Source: Bacillota bacterium | GTDB taxonomy: Bacteria > Bacillota > Bacilli > Paenibacillales > NBRC-103111 | DNA: 64,000 nucleotides | Assembly: GCA_023386955.1 (NCBI GenBank) | Contig: JAEWIS010000033.1 | Coordinates: 62,001 to 126,000 of the forward strand | Direction of reading: 5' to 3' | Shown: piece after piece, positions 1 through 7,634 of the stretch | Position numbering within the stretch: the first letter of the stretch is position 1 | Layout: every line of letters begins with the position of its first letter | Notes under the pieces: generated by a model | Told to the model about the DNA's origin: nothing | Seen by the model: only the letters and a program-made list of their open reading frames with translations | Database searches by the model: none | Translations under genes and position numbers: made by a program

Positions 1-370
1 CTATTCTTTGTCCAAATGATTTAACATCTATACTTGGATGTTGTTTTTTATAGTCCTTAATTTTTTTATCAAGTGTCGACACAAATTCTCCTGATACATC
101 AGTAAGAATATTAAGAATGTTGTTGTATGAATCTTTTTGTTCAAGAATTACTTTTACTCTGTTTGAATGAAACTCAAGTATTGTCTGATGAGGAATCCAT
201 ATTCTATCCTTTAATTTCTGGAATATTTCAATTAGTTGAGACCTTGTTGATTCTGTGTATCTATATAAATTCAAAAAAACATTGGTATCAAATACAAATA
301 ATGCATTATTCCAAAGATTTTCAAATTGCATTTCGTCTAACTTATAATAGATTTGAAAGTTTGATTTCAC
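1..370 (-). CDS. PIN-like domain protein (PIN_8/DUF4935 type), partial
   Basis: The minus strand is open from a GTG at 370-368 to the window edge, giving 123 residues of the N-terminal part. The start has GGAG eight bases upstream. Around residues 28-40 the protein reads FVFDTNVFLNLYRY, followed by a helix and WIPHQTILEF. This is the pattern I associate with the PIN_8 (DUF4935) family, where the first Asp of DTN is a metal ligand of a PIN-fold nuclease. The C-terminal part with the other acidic residues is outside the window. Such proteins are often found in mobile or defence regions, which fits the AT-rich surroundings. The function (RNA or DNA cleavage) is inferred from the fold. Confidence 0.7.
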   Translation of the reverse strand, partial: MKSNFQIYYKLDEMQFENLWNNALFVFDTNVFLNLYRYTESTRSQLIEIFQKLKDRIWIPHQTILEFHSNRVKVILEQKDSYNNILNILTDVSGEFVSTLDKKIKDYKKQHPSIDVKSFGQRI

Positions 371-747
371 TAAAAACACTCCATTAGAACCGTTTTTTTT
401 AGTATACACTAATAGTTGAATAAAAAGTATATAAAAGTAAATCAATGAATTAGGGGCATTAACTAACACCGTAGTCACGCGGCGGGCATACCACATAGCT
501 ATCCTAGGTGGACAAGAGCCGCGTATTCGGAGAAACGCTGGAAAATGTTTCGTTTGTTTTAGGCAAAACGGACAGCCAAGAGAAAGAAAGACTAAAAACG
601 ACACCAATAGAGAGTGTCGTTTTTTTGTACTTTATTATTCCATTTAATTCTATATCGTGGGACTTCTGTCATGATATAATAATCATAATCTTTATTCACA
701 AATATACTAGATATGAGCAATTACTGCAAAGAAATGAGGAAATTAAA
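371..747. other. intergenic region with GC-rich scrap
   Basis: No gene is supported between the PIN-like gene and the next start. About 455-590 is visibly richer in G+C than the AT-rich genes on both sides and contains GCGGCGGGC at 479-487, whose reverse complement recurs at 2400-2408. A codon frame is open from 508 into the following gene, but its first 80 codons do not look like a natural N-terminus and cross a terminator hairpin. I read it as leftover DNA. Confidence 0.5.
594..626. terminator. Rho-independent terminator, possibly bidirectional
   Basis: AAAAACGACAC at 594-604 pairs perfectly with GTGTCGTTTTT at 614-624, with a 9-base loop and a further run of T. The flanking A and T tracts let it work in either direction. 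It separates the scrap at 455-590 from the gene starting at 748. Confidence 0.75.
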
Positions 748-1569
748 ATGGAGTTTTTTAATTCATTAGAAAAAAAGGACCTTGTTACTTTAATAGGAAT
801 TACATTAACATTTATTGTTGGTTTTTTGACACTAACACAATCCCTTCAAAAGATTAAGTTGGATAATTTAACTCAACATAGAGTTGAATGGATTAACACA
901 TTAAGAAAGTACGTTGCTGACTTTTTATCTGAAATCGATATGTATAAAGTTCAAGTAAGTGTCAAGGAAAATACCCAATTAATGATGTATAGAGAGAGAA
1001 TGACATATAAAGCATCTTTGATAATTTTACATCTAAATTTTAAAGGCTCTATTGATAAAAAGATTTTAAAAAATCTTAATGAAATAACAAATACTCTCTT
1101 CCTCACGCTATATATTAATAACTTGAAGCGGTATCTTTCACTAAATAAAAATCCGTCCTTAAACACACTCATTTTTAAAAATTTCGTAGATAATAATCCT
1201 GATAAAATTTTTATCAATTTTTTAAAGGAGTATGCTTCAAAAAATAACATTCACTCTAAGCTTAATAGTTTAAACATTGATGAGAATTCCAATGAATATT
1301 TAAAGGCTGTAATAAATGACTATACTTCAGTTGTTAACACAAAGAGTTATATTAATGAATTTCAAACAAAATTAAATAGTATTCTCAATGAACTTTTTAG
1401 TCAAATCACAAACAACAGAAACAATCTAACCAAATTAGTACAAATTTACTTAAAGGCAGAATGGACAAGGGCAAAGAAAGAAATTAGATTTATAAGTTAC
1501 TATAATGAGGAAAAGACATTACGAAAATTAGAAAAGGAATGGTATAAATCTAATAGTTCAAACAGCTGA
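748..1569 (+). CDS. membrane-anchored helical protein of unknown function
   Basis: This is a 273-residue protein I do not recognise. The ATG at 748 was chosen because GAGGA lies eight bases before it and because the earlier in-frame codons run through a terminator. Residues about 11-31 form one hydrophobic segment (LVTLIGITLTFIVGFLTL), followed by QHRVEWINTLR and a long region rich in Lys, Asn, Ile and Leu, predicted mainly helical. The topology suggests a single N-terminal anchor with a cytoplasmic body. Very low G+C compared with the genes after 8.5 kb suggests transfer. It is the first of four similarly AT-rich genes on the same strand. Confidence 0.6.
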   Translation: MEFFNSLEKKDLVTLIGITLTFIVGFLTLTQSLQKIKLDNLTQHRVEWINTLRKYVADFLSEIDMYKVQVSVKENTQLMMYRERMTYKASLIILHLNFKGSIDKKILKNLNEITNTLFLTLYINNLKRYLSLNKNPSLNTLIFKNFVDNNPDKIFINFLKEYASKNNIHSKLNSLNIDENSNEYLKAVINDYTSVVNTKSYINEFQTKLNSILNELFSQITNNRNNLTKLVQIYLKAEWTRAKKEIRFISYYNEEKTLRKLEKEWYKSNSSNS

Positions 1570-1689
1570 CAACCTTGCATTGGCTAAATCCGTCGAAGCT
1601 GGGGCGGGGCCTTAAGCCAATGAAGGTCCGTGAATACAACAATGTGGAACTTCTGAAAGAGATCATTATATGGGGGTGATTCATAGGAG

Positions 1690-2274
1690 ATGGTAAAACT
1701 AAACATTCTGAGTCTTATTGTAAGCTTTATAGGTGGGGGCGCTGTTGGTGCTGTACTTAACTGGATAAGAGCCAATCTCGCAGATAAACGAACACGGAGA
1801 ATTAAGTATTTAGAAGATCAACTAAATAATCTATATGGTCCGTTATATTTTGTTATCTCACAAAGTGATAAATTACTAGAAATTCAGAAAAGATATCAAA
1901 AGGCATATAAAGAAGAATTTGTTGATAAGCATTACAGCCGGGAGCAGCGTACTCAGGAAATATTAATAGAAGAAGCAGATCAAACAATAAAAATTGGTAA
2001 TGAATATGTTAACCAAGTGAGAGAGAACAATAACAAAATCAAGGAAATATTAGATACTAAGTTTTCTTATATTGATGCTGAAGATATTGAATTAATCATG
2101 AATTATTTTTATGAACACTTTACTAGATTGGAAACTGAAGATAAGAATAAGGTTCCACTATCGATTTATGAACATATAGGTAATGTATCTTTTTTAAGGC
2201 CAGAATTAATTGAAGGAATTAAGAAAAAGTTTATGAACAAGAAAGAAGAACTAGAGAAACTGTCAGTTAAATAA
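1690..2274 (+). CDS. small membrane-anchored protein of unknown function
   Basis: A 194-residue protein. The first 25 residues form a glycine-rich hydrophobic segment (SLIVSFIGGGAVGAVLNW), followed by basic residues and then a charged, helical body including LEDQLNNLYGPLY. The Lxx-LYGPLY pattern after an N-terminal anchor occurs in many short proteins of unknown role. A GGGGTGAT ribosome binding site lies about ten bases before the ATG. The DNA is AT-rich like its neighbours and the gene sits 120 bases after the previous one, separated by a GC-rich scrap. A role as the membrane partner of a neighbouring effector is only a guess. Confidence 0.6.
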   Translation: MVKLNILSLIVSFIGGGAVGAVLNWIRANLADKRTRRIKYLEDQLNNLYGPLYFVISQSDKLLEIQKRYQKAYKEEFVDKHYSREQRTQEILIEEADQTIKIGNEYVNQVRENNNKIKEILDTKFSYIDAEDIELIMNYFYEHFTRLETEDKNKVPLSIYEHIGNVSFLRPELIEGIKKKFMNKKEELEKLSVK

Positions 2275-2480
2275 TGGATCAGAAGCATCCGAAAACACCA
2301 TTCCCCCCAACAGCTCAAGGCCATAGGTAATAAAGGCAGTTCGGCCATTGACCTGAACCGAGCTGTTTAATTCCCCTTGTGAGGATAAATGGCTGAATCG
2401 CCCGCCGCTAGCGAGACTTAAGCATCTATGCTACGTGAGTACAAGAACTTTAGGAGATATTATCAGGAAGTAGGGAAAAT
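2275..2480. other. GC-rich intergenic scrap
   Basis: About 2280-2450 is GC-richer than both neighbours and contains a short open tail ending in GSSAIDLNRAV followed by TAA near 2370. This looks like the broken end of an older gene that I cannot name. GCCCGCCGC at 2400-2408 is the reverse complement of 479-487. Confidence 0.35.
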
Positions 2481-3443
2481 ATGACCGATTCTGAATTATT
2501 ATTAAACGTAGATGGAAAAATTAGTCTTTCAATTGAACAAAGTGAATCCAATTATCTCTATCATTATACAAGTAATATAGGACTAATGGGTATCATAGAA
2601 AAAAATTGCTTATGGGTATCTCGGGCTGACTTTCTAAATGATTCGTTAGAAATAGCATATTTAAAGGAAATCTTACACTTTATAATAAATGAAATTGAAA
2701 ATTCTTTCGAAGGAATTGTAGATAAGAGAGATTCCACTGGTAGCATATTAAAATACATCATCGCACAACTTAAATCAGCACTAAAGAGGTATCCTAATCT
2801 ATATTTACAGTATGCTAAGCAAACATTCATTCTCTCATTGTCAGAAAACAATGATTCTTTAACATTATTTTCAAATTATTCAAATGGAGATGGATACAAT
2901 ATAGGATTTAAAAGGGAGGACTTAATTAGGTTAATTAGTATTGAATCAGGAGATATTGTCCAAGCCGGTAAGGTGAGGTATAACAGAGAAGATCAGGAAA
3001 ATATTATATATAACGACATAGTTGATAACTACGAATTCCTTATTGCTAGGTTATCTAATCGGTCAAAGCCACCAGAAGACTCTGAAATTTCGATTGAGAT
3101 ACGCAAGTATTTGAATTTGATTAATTATAAGCTCCTTAACTACTCTATGTTTTTTAAACATCCAACATTTTACCAAGAAGAGGAATTTAGAATAGTTTTT
3201 ATGATTGATGAACAAGATGAACATAGGCGCATTAATTTTAGAGCGTTTAACTCAATTATAATCCCTTACATAGAGATTAAGTTAAAAAGTCGATTCCCTA
3301 TTGAATTTATCACTATTGGACCTAAAAATAATTTAGATATAGCGCAGAAAGGAGTGGAGCTTTTTCTTAGCTATAATGGTTATAAAATTGCCCCTCCACC
3401 TGAGGTATCTATATTAAAATCGGAAATTCCTTTAAGATACTGA
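2481..3443 (+). CDS. DUF2971 family protein
   Basis: A 320-residue protein. Near residue 27 it has YHYTSNIGLMGIIEK, then LWVSRADFLNDSLE, and further on SLSENNDSLTLFSNYSNGDG and FRIVFMIDE. This order (HYT, a 'fND..E' motif, a 'cfse....lw..Y' motif, then a RIV strand) is what I know of the DUF2971 family. The biochemical role of the family is not established to my knowledge; an ADP-ribosyltransferase-like fold has been suggested by resemblance of the HYT start, which I cannot test here. The gene lies between two genes for membrane-anchored proteins, and DUF2971 genes are common in mobile and defence islands. No ribosome binding site stronger than GGGAAA is visible. Confidence 0.72.
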   Translation: MTDSELLLNVDGKISLSIEQSESNYLYHYTSNIGLMGIIEKNCLWVSRADFLNDSLEIAYLKEILHFIINEIENSFEGIVDKRDSTGSILKYIIAQLKSALKRYPNLYLQYAKQTFILSLSENNDSLTLFSNYSNGDGYNIGFKREDLIRLISIESGDIVQAGKVRYNREDQENIIYNDIVDNYEFLIARLSNRSKPPEDSEISIEIRKYLNLINYKLLNYSMFFKHPTFYQEEEFRIVFMIDEQDEHRRINFRAFNSIIIPYIEIKLKSRFPIEFITIGPKNNLDIAQKGVELFLSYNGYKIAPPPEVSILKSEIPLRY

Positions 3444-3489
3444 TTAAGTGTTTAATATCAAACGAGACTTTTTTAATAAAGGGGAATGT

Positions 3490-4113
3490 ATGTCAGAACA
3501 GCTTATATTTTCATTAATATCAAGCATAATCGCGGTAATAGCGTTAATCATTTCAGTAATTTCATTAAGAGAAAACTATTATATAAGAAAAACTTCAGTC
3601 AAACCCATACTTCATTCTGGAAATATAAACAAGTTCGATAATAATGATAATTTGTTTGTGTGTAATTTCGATTACCCAATAACCCAAGAAATCGGCAAAG
3701 TTAAGTTACTATATTTAGGAATTAAAAACATCGGAAAAGGTCCTGCAATGAATGTAAGAATTCTGTCATTTAGTTGCGATGCAGAAGAATTAAGTGACTT
3801 TAAAATAGGTACCAATACTATTGATATTCCCGAAAATATTTGTACACCTTTTATCGTTAGACTTTCAAGCAAGGACTTTATTGAATTTTCATTCGTTACA
3901 TACACTGCTACCATCTCATATGATGATATTTACGGTAAGACATTTTATCTAAGTTTAAGGCTCTATATCAATCAAGACGAATTAGCAGTAATTGAATATA
4001 GTCATACTAACAAACCCACATGGAGAGAGTTTAATGCGGCTGCATGGAGAGAAATAGAAGCTAATGGTTTTTTTGAATTACGTACAATACAAGAAAACGT
4101 CAATAATAAGTAA
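3490..4113 (+). CDS. membrane-anchored protein of unknown function
   Basis: A 207-residue protein starting at the ATG at 3490 (AAAGGGGA six bases upstream); an earlier in-frame start at 3448 has no ribosome binding site. Residues about 4-25 are one transmembrane segment (LIFSLISSIIAVIALIISVISL), followed by a body rich in beta-type stretches such as VKLLYLGIKNIGKGPAMNVRI. 'Knigkgpamnv' resembles the Ig-like outer domain found in many short bacterial membrane proteins. The gene begins only 46 bases after the DUF2971 gene, so the two are probably co-transcribed and end at the hairpin at 4210. Function unknown. Confidence 0.6.
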   Translation: MSEQLIFSLISSIIAVIALIISVISLRENYYIRKTSVKPILHSGNINKFDNNDNLFVCNFDYPITQEIGKVKLLYLGIKNIGKGPAMNVRILSFSCDAEELSDFKIGTNTIDIPENICTPFIVRLSSKDFIEFSFVTYTATISYDDIYGKTFYLSLRLYINQDELAVIEYSHTNKPTWREFNAAAWREIEANGFFELRTIQENVNNK

Positions 4114-4209
4114 ATGTGGTTATATTAGAGATAACCGGCGATGTGACAGGAAGAATCCTTTAAGCTTCAACACCCCTTAGCAGAAGTGGCCTTCAAAAGA
4201 AATGTTATT

Positions 4210-4240
4210 AAGAGCACAGAAATGTGCTCTTTTAATTTTC
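4210..4240 (+). terminator. Rho-independent terminator
   Basis: AAGAGCACA at 4210-4218 pairs with TGTGCTCTT at 4223-4231 around a GAAA loop and is followed by TTTAATTTTC. It closes the DUF2971 gene pair. Confidence 0.8.
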
Positions 4241-4382
4241 AAAATTTCGATCAATTCTAACATATTATTATATTTAAGGAACTATTCCCATGGTATAATA
4301 TTCCTATATTATGGTTTCACTCACAGTAGGACATGCCAAATCATATCCTAACCCACCTGGGGACACAAAGGGAGCTAACCAC

Positions 4383-5441
4383 ATGGAATTTGTTGACCAG
4401 ATCAAAGCCTTAGCCAAGCGAGTCCAGAAGATGAAAGACAACATTCTTACCGAAGAAGCAACGAAAACCTCGGTGATCATGCCCTTCTTCCAGACCCTGA
4501 ACTATGATGTATTCAACCCTGAGGAATTCTTGCCGGAGTTTACTGCTGATGTGGGAATTAAGAAAGGTGAGAAAGTCGACTACGCCATCATGCGCAACAA
4601 GAAACCGATGATCCTGATCGAGGCCAAATCCATTCAAGAGCCCCTGACCAAACACGATTCCCAGCTATTCCGGTATTTCGGCACCACTGATGCCAAGTTT
4701 GCCATTCTTACCAACGGTATCATATATAAGTTCTACACTGACCTTGAAGAACAGAACAAAATGGACGCCACTCCATTCTTCGAATTCAATCTCTTCGATA
4801 TTCGCGACCATCAGATCGTGGAGCTGAACAAATTCCGGAAAGATGTATTTGATGTGGAGAGCATCAACACCACTGCTTCAGAGCTGAAATACACCAATGA
4901 GATCAAGCGCTTCCTTAAATCTCAATGGGAGTCTCCTTCTGACGAATTCGTTTCATTCATCCTCTCTGACGTCTACCCTGGCAAGAAAACGAAGCAGGTC
5001 ATTGAGAAATTTAATGGCATTGTCAGCCGATCCTTTAAGGAGTTCGTGAATGACATATTGAACGACAAGCTCCAGTCCGCGCTGGCGAATACCAACTCGG
5101 AACCGATCGTAGTCAAAGAAGCTGCCGCGGCAACAGAGGTGACGCCTGTTACTCCAACAGCAGTCACCACAGAAGAAGAAATTGAGGGTTACATCACGGT
5201 GAAGGTCCTTCTTAAAGACATCGTGTCCCCCGACCGCATCAGCTACCGCGATAATCTCAGTTACTTCAACATCCTCCTGGATAACAGCATCAGAAAATGG
5301 GTGTGCCGGCTATTCTTTAATAGCACCAATAAATCCATCCAATTCAACGATGAATCCAAAACAACCGTCACTCTCGACAACGTCAGCGACCTGATCAGCC
5401 ATAAAGAAAAACTGCTGGAGATAGCAAAGAAGTTTTCCTAA
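4383..5441 (+). CDS. orphan type I restriction HsdR N-terminal-like nuclease
   Basis: A 352-residue protein starting at the ATG at 4383 with GGGAG nine bases upstream. Residues about 30-110 match the N-terminal nuclease domain of type I restriction R subunits (HSDR_N): EEATKTSVIMPFFQTLNYDVF, then EKVDYAIMRNKKPMILIEAKS, which holds the D...ExK core of a PD-(D/E)XK nuclease, then a Gln-containing LFRYFGTT region. There is no helicase domain and no hsdM or hsdS gene nearby, so this is a stand-alone nuclease protein. The C-terminal 60 residues form a separate small domain after a Thr/Val/Glu-rich linker. It has its own terminator and somewhat higher G+C than the four genes before it. DNA damage or defence is a reasonable but untested role. 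Confidence 0.75.
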   Translation: MEFVDQIKALAKRVQKMKDNILTEEATKTSVIMPFFQTLNYDVFNPEEFLPEFTADVGIKKGEKVDYAIMRNKKPMILIEAKSIQEPLTKHDSQLFRYFGTTDAKFAILTNGIIYKFYTDLEEQNKMDATPFFEFNLFDIRDHQIVELNKFRKDVFDVESINTTASELKYTNEIKRFLKSQWESPSDEFVSFILSDVYPGKKTKQVIEKFNGIVSRSFKEFVNDILNDKLQSALANTNSEPIVVKEAAAATEVTPVTPTAVTTEEEIEGYITVKVLLKDIVSPDRISYRDNLSYFNILLDNSIRKWVCRLFFNSTNKSIQFNDESKTTVTLDNVSDLISHKEKLLEIAKKFS

Positions 5442-5454
5442 TCCACATACATAA

Positions 5455-5487
5455 AAAAAGAAAAGCTCCTGGAGGGCTTTTCTTTTT
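5455..5487 (+). terminator. Rho-independent terminator
   Basis: AAAAAGAAAAGC (5455-5466) pairs with GCTTTTCTTTTT (5476-5487) around a nine-base loop directly after the HsdR-like gene. Confidence 0.85.
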
Positions 5488-5533
5488 ATCGATAATCGAT
5501 TCAATTTGGCCAACAAGGAGCTGCCGTATCTCA

Positions 5534-5920
5534 ATGAACAAATATGCCCCATCAGCAATAAACGCCGTGCATCTCGTTCATACCACAGAAGCCCTTCCCC
5601 CCGAAGCATGGGAACTGGCAACCAGCGCACTATTCGGACAAGGAACAGCCGGACAAGTTAAAGGCTGCCCCCGCAACGCCTTCTTAGGGCTGTGTGAAGA
5701 AGGCCTGATCCGTGGTATTAAACCAGGAAGCTATAACAATAAGCCTAACTCCGCTAACAAGAGTTACGCCATCCGAGCAGTTGAGCTACTTAAGTCAGAG
5801 CCAGGCTTAACCAAAGACAAAATGAAATTATGGGCTGCCGTAGTCAATGGGGCCAAGAAACATAACTCCCAGATGGACATTGTTATTGCGCTTTGGGATA
5901 GTAAACTGATTGTGAATTGA
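5534..5920 (+). CDS. DUF6979-like small protein
   Basis: A 128-residue soluble protein. The central GCPRNAFLGLCEEGLI motif, preceded by AWELATSALFGQGT and followed by YAIRAVELL, matches what I recall of the DUF6979 family, small proteins of unknown role in Bacillota. AAGGAG lies 13 bases before the ATG, which is long but acceptable. The next gene is 186 bases away with a weak hairpin (GACAAC/GTTGTC) at about 5962-5984 in between. No catalytic motif is evident. The family name is from memory and less certain than the reality of the gene. Confidence 0.6.
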   Translation: MNKYAPSAINAVHLVHTTEALPPEAWELATSALFGQGTAGQVKGCPRNAFLGLCEEGLIRGIKPGSYNNKPNSANKSYAIRAVELLKSEPGLTKDKMKLWAAVVNGAKKHNSQMDIVIALWDSKLIVN

Positions 5921-6106
5921 CATTGATATTAGCGAAGCCTCCTTACTACCAAAAAAATATAAGACAACTTTTTGATGGTTGTCGATATTTTGTGAATTAT
6001 CCACCTATTTTCCCTAGTATAGTCATATGGGCCTGTTTGATCATAAATGGGCTCACTTGCCGATATAAAGCTAAAAATAAATTGAGGTCACGTGTGAGGT
6101 ATTGTT

Positions 6107-6892
6107 ATGACAAGAAAGAAACCAGCCGAAGAAAAGCCGAAGCAGGAAAGAAACTTTTTAACTGAGGGTTTAATGCTGGCGTATATTACCTTCCTTGGTT
6201 ATTTAATTGGTTATAAGTATGAAGTGGCTTATAATTCATACTTCAGTATTCCAGATGATTATGTTCAGTTCAATCTCACAAGTATTCTTAAGCCCACAGA
6301 AACAATTATTTTTGCTATTATCATTATTTTCTTGGTCACATATGCGGTCGTGTGGCTAGAACACTACTTGGACTACGAACTATTAACTGTAAGAAATTTA
6401 TTAAATTACATATATATATTAAGTCTAATCTACCTTCTGGTTAAATTATATACATCTAATTTTGTCGATTGGAGAATATTATTAATCGGATTGATAATTT
6501 GTATTGTATTCATAGAATTTCTGTATAGGTTAGGAAGATGGTTCATTAGGAAGATTGAAAACCGACATAACAAAAAAAGTTCTACCGACATTCCAAAATC
6601 AGCACCGCTTTTTCGAAAAGAATACTACATCATTGTTTCCATACTAATTTTCTCATTCTTCTCAATTGCAACGATAAAATATTTGGGTGAATACAATGCT
6701 AGGCATGAAGATACATTTTTCGTAGTTGAAAAAGACCAAAAACGTTGGGCAGTTCTTGGGAACCATGAGAAACTGCTTATTATCAGGGCTCTTGACCAGA
6801 ACAATAAACTGACTAAAGAATTTCAATTTATCAAACCTGAAGAAGGTAGTTCCAAGAAACTAGAGATTATCAATGATCCCGTGCTTAAATAG
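6107..6892 (+). CDS. multi-spanning membrane protein of unknown function
   Basis: A 261-residue protein with about five hydrophobic segments: residues about 21-37, 65-85, 101-117, 123-142 and 184-202. A short hydrophilic C-terminal domain of about 55 residues follows (FFVVEKDQKRWAVLGNHEKLLIIRA). The N-terminus is very basic (TRKKPAEEKPKQER). The ATG at 6107 has GAGGT about ten bases upstream. AT-rich like the rest of the island. I do not recognise a family; the small terminal domain may face outwards. Confidence 0.6.
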   Translation: MTRKKPAEEKPKQERNFLTEGLMLAYITFLGYLIGYKYEVAYNSYFSIPDDYVQFNLTSILKPTETIIFAIIIIFLVTYAVVWLEHYLDYELLTVRNLLNYIYILSLIYLLVKLYTSNFVDWRILLIGLIICIVFIEFLYRLGRWFIRKIENRHNKKSSTDIPKSAPLFRKEYYIIVSILIFSFFSIATIKYLGEYNARHEDTFFVVEKDQKRWAVLGNHEKLLIIRALDQNNKLTKEFQFIKPEEGSSKKLEIINDPVLK

Positions 6893-6905
6893 CACGGTTC
6901 TTTTA
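6878..6905 (+). terminator. Rho-independent terminator overlapping the stop codon
   Basis: CCGTGC (6878-6883) and GCACGG (6891-6896) enclose a loop that contains the stop codon of the preceding membrane-protein gene; TTCTTTTATTG follows. Confidence 0.7.
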
Positions 6906-6918
6906 TTGTCAAAAATAT

Positions 6919-6947
6919 AGAACATACGTTCTTATTTTGCTATAATA
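6919..6947 (+). promoter_or_regulatory. LexA (SOS) box and -10 element before the ImmA pseudogene
   Basis: GAACATACGTTC at 6920-6931 fits the Gram-positive LexA/DinR box GAAC-RNRY-GTTC exactly. It sits where a -35 element would be, 9 bases before TATAATA at 6941-6947. The start codon follows at 6973 behind AGGAGGTG. Control by the SOS response is inferred from this match. Confidence 0.65.
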
Positions 6948-6972
6948 AACTCCATTCAGGAGGTGCATCAAG

Positions 6973-7554
6973 ATGAATTTATGTCATTACAAGCTCTCCG
7001 AGCTTGAACAATGGATTGACCGCAAATATAAGGAACATGGTATCAATTCCGCTTCTGCATTGGACTTGCAGCATGTCGCTAGCATTTTTCACGTGAAATT
7101 GGTAAGATGGAGTGGACATTCTCACGCCCGTTGGGATGATGACTTCCGGGTTATCTTATTAAGCGAGCACCTCGATGAAGATCACGCACGGGAAGTCTTC
7201 TTCCATTAGCTTTGCCACCCCCTTAAACATGTTGACAATTAACAGCGAATGCCCCATACCTTCCACGACCTGCAGGAGATTCAGGCAGGCCTCTTCCAAC
7301 TCTACGCCGCCCTTCCCTTCTATCTGATCATCCACTATGAAGATTTGCTTCACAGCTCTCATGCCGTCCCTCTGCTTGCTTATGAATTCAGGCTGCCCCC
7401 TGGGCTTGTTCAACGACGTCTGGAGCAGATCGCCGCCAGAATTCGGAAGGCCCAGGAGGAAGAGGCTATCTTCCAATCTGTGCCGCGCTACCCCAAGCCC
7501 CGGATTATTGCCCATTCCTCCGATACCCTGAAGCTACTGGGGAAGCTGTCGTAG
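6973..7554 (+). pseudogene. ImmA/IrrE-family metallopeptidase, broken by two stop codons
   Basis: One frame runs from the ATG at 6973 to 7554 but is interrupted by TAG at 7207-7209 and TAA at 7240-7242. Read through, residues 77-90 are FH*LCHPLKHVDN*, so the first stop replaces the glutamate of the HExxH zinc-protease motif (normally HELCH). Downstream, LQEIQAGLFQLYAALPF is the usual ImmA motif with the third zinc ligand region. ImmA proteases cleave the repressor of mobile elements, and the LexA-like box upstream fits that role. No frameshift is needed, so single-base changes explain both lesions. The intact 78-residue N-terminal piece would have no active site. Confidence 0.8.
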
Positions 7555-7634
7555 CAATCCGCCCAGAAAGGCAAGCGCATCAACTGGACGGGCACCCGCT
7601 GATGAAGAAACCTTATGCTGTAAGGAGGTAAGGC

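Noticed and set aside
508..747. N-terminal extension of the 748-1569 gene from a GTG at 508
   Set aside because: It crosses a strong terminator hairpin at 594-626 and has no ribosome binding site; the ATG at 748 has one.
5917..6165. short open frame of 82 codons between two island genes
   Set aside because: No ribosome binding site, no family features, and its end overlaps the better supported gene at 6107.
7207..7209. amber codon in HExxH of the ImmA gene as a recoding event
   Set aside because: A second in-frame stop (TAA) follows 11 codons later and no recoding signal is visible, so a pseudogene is simpler.
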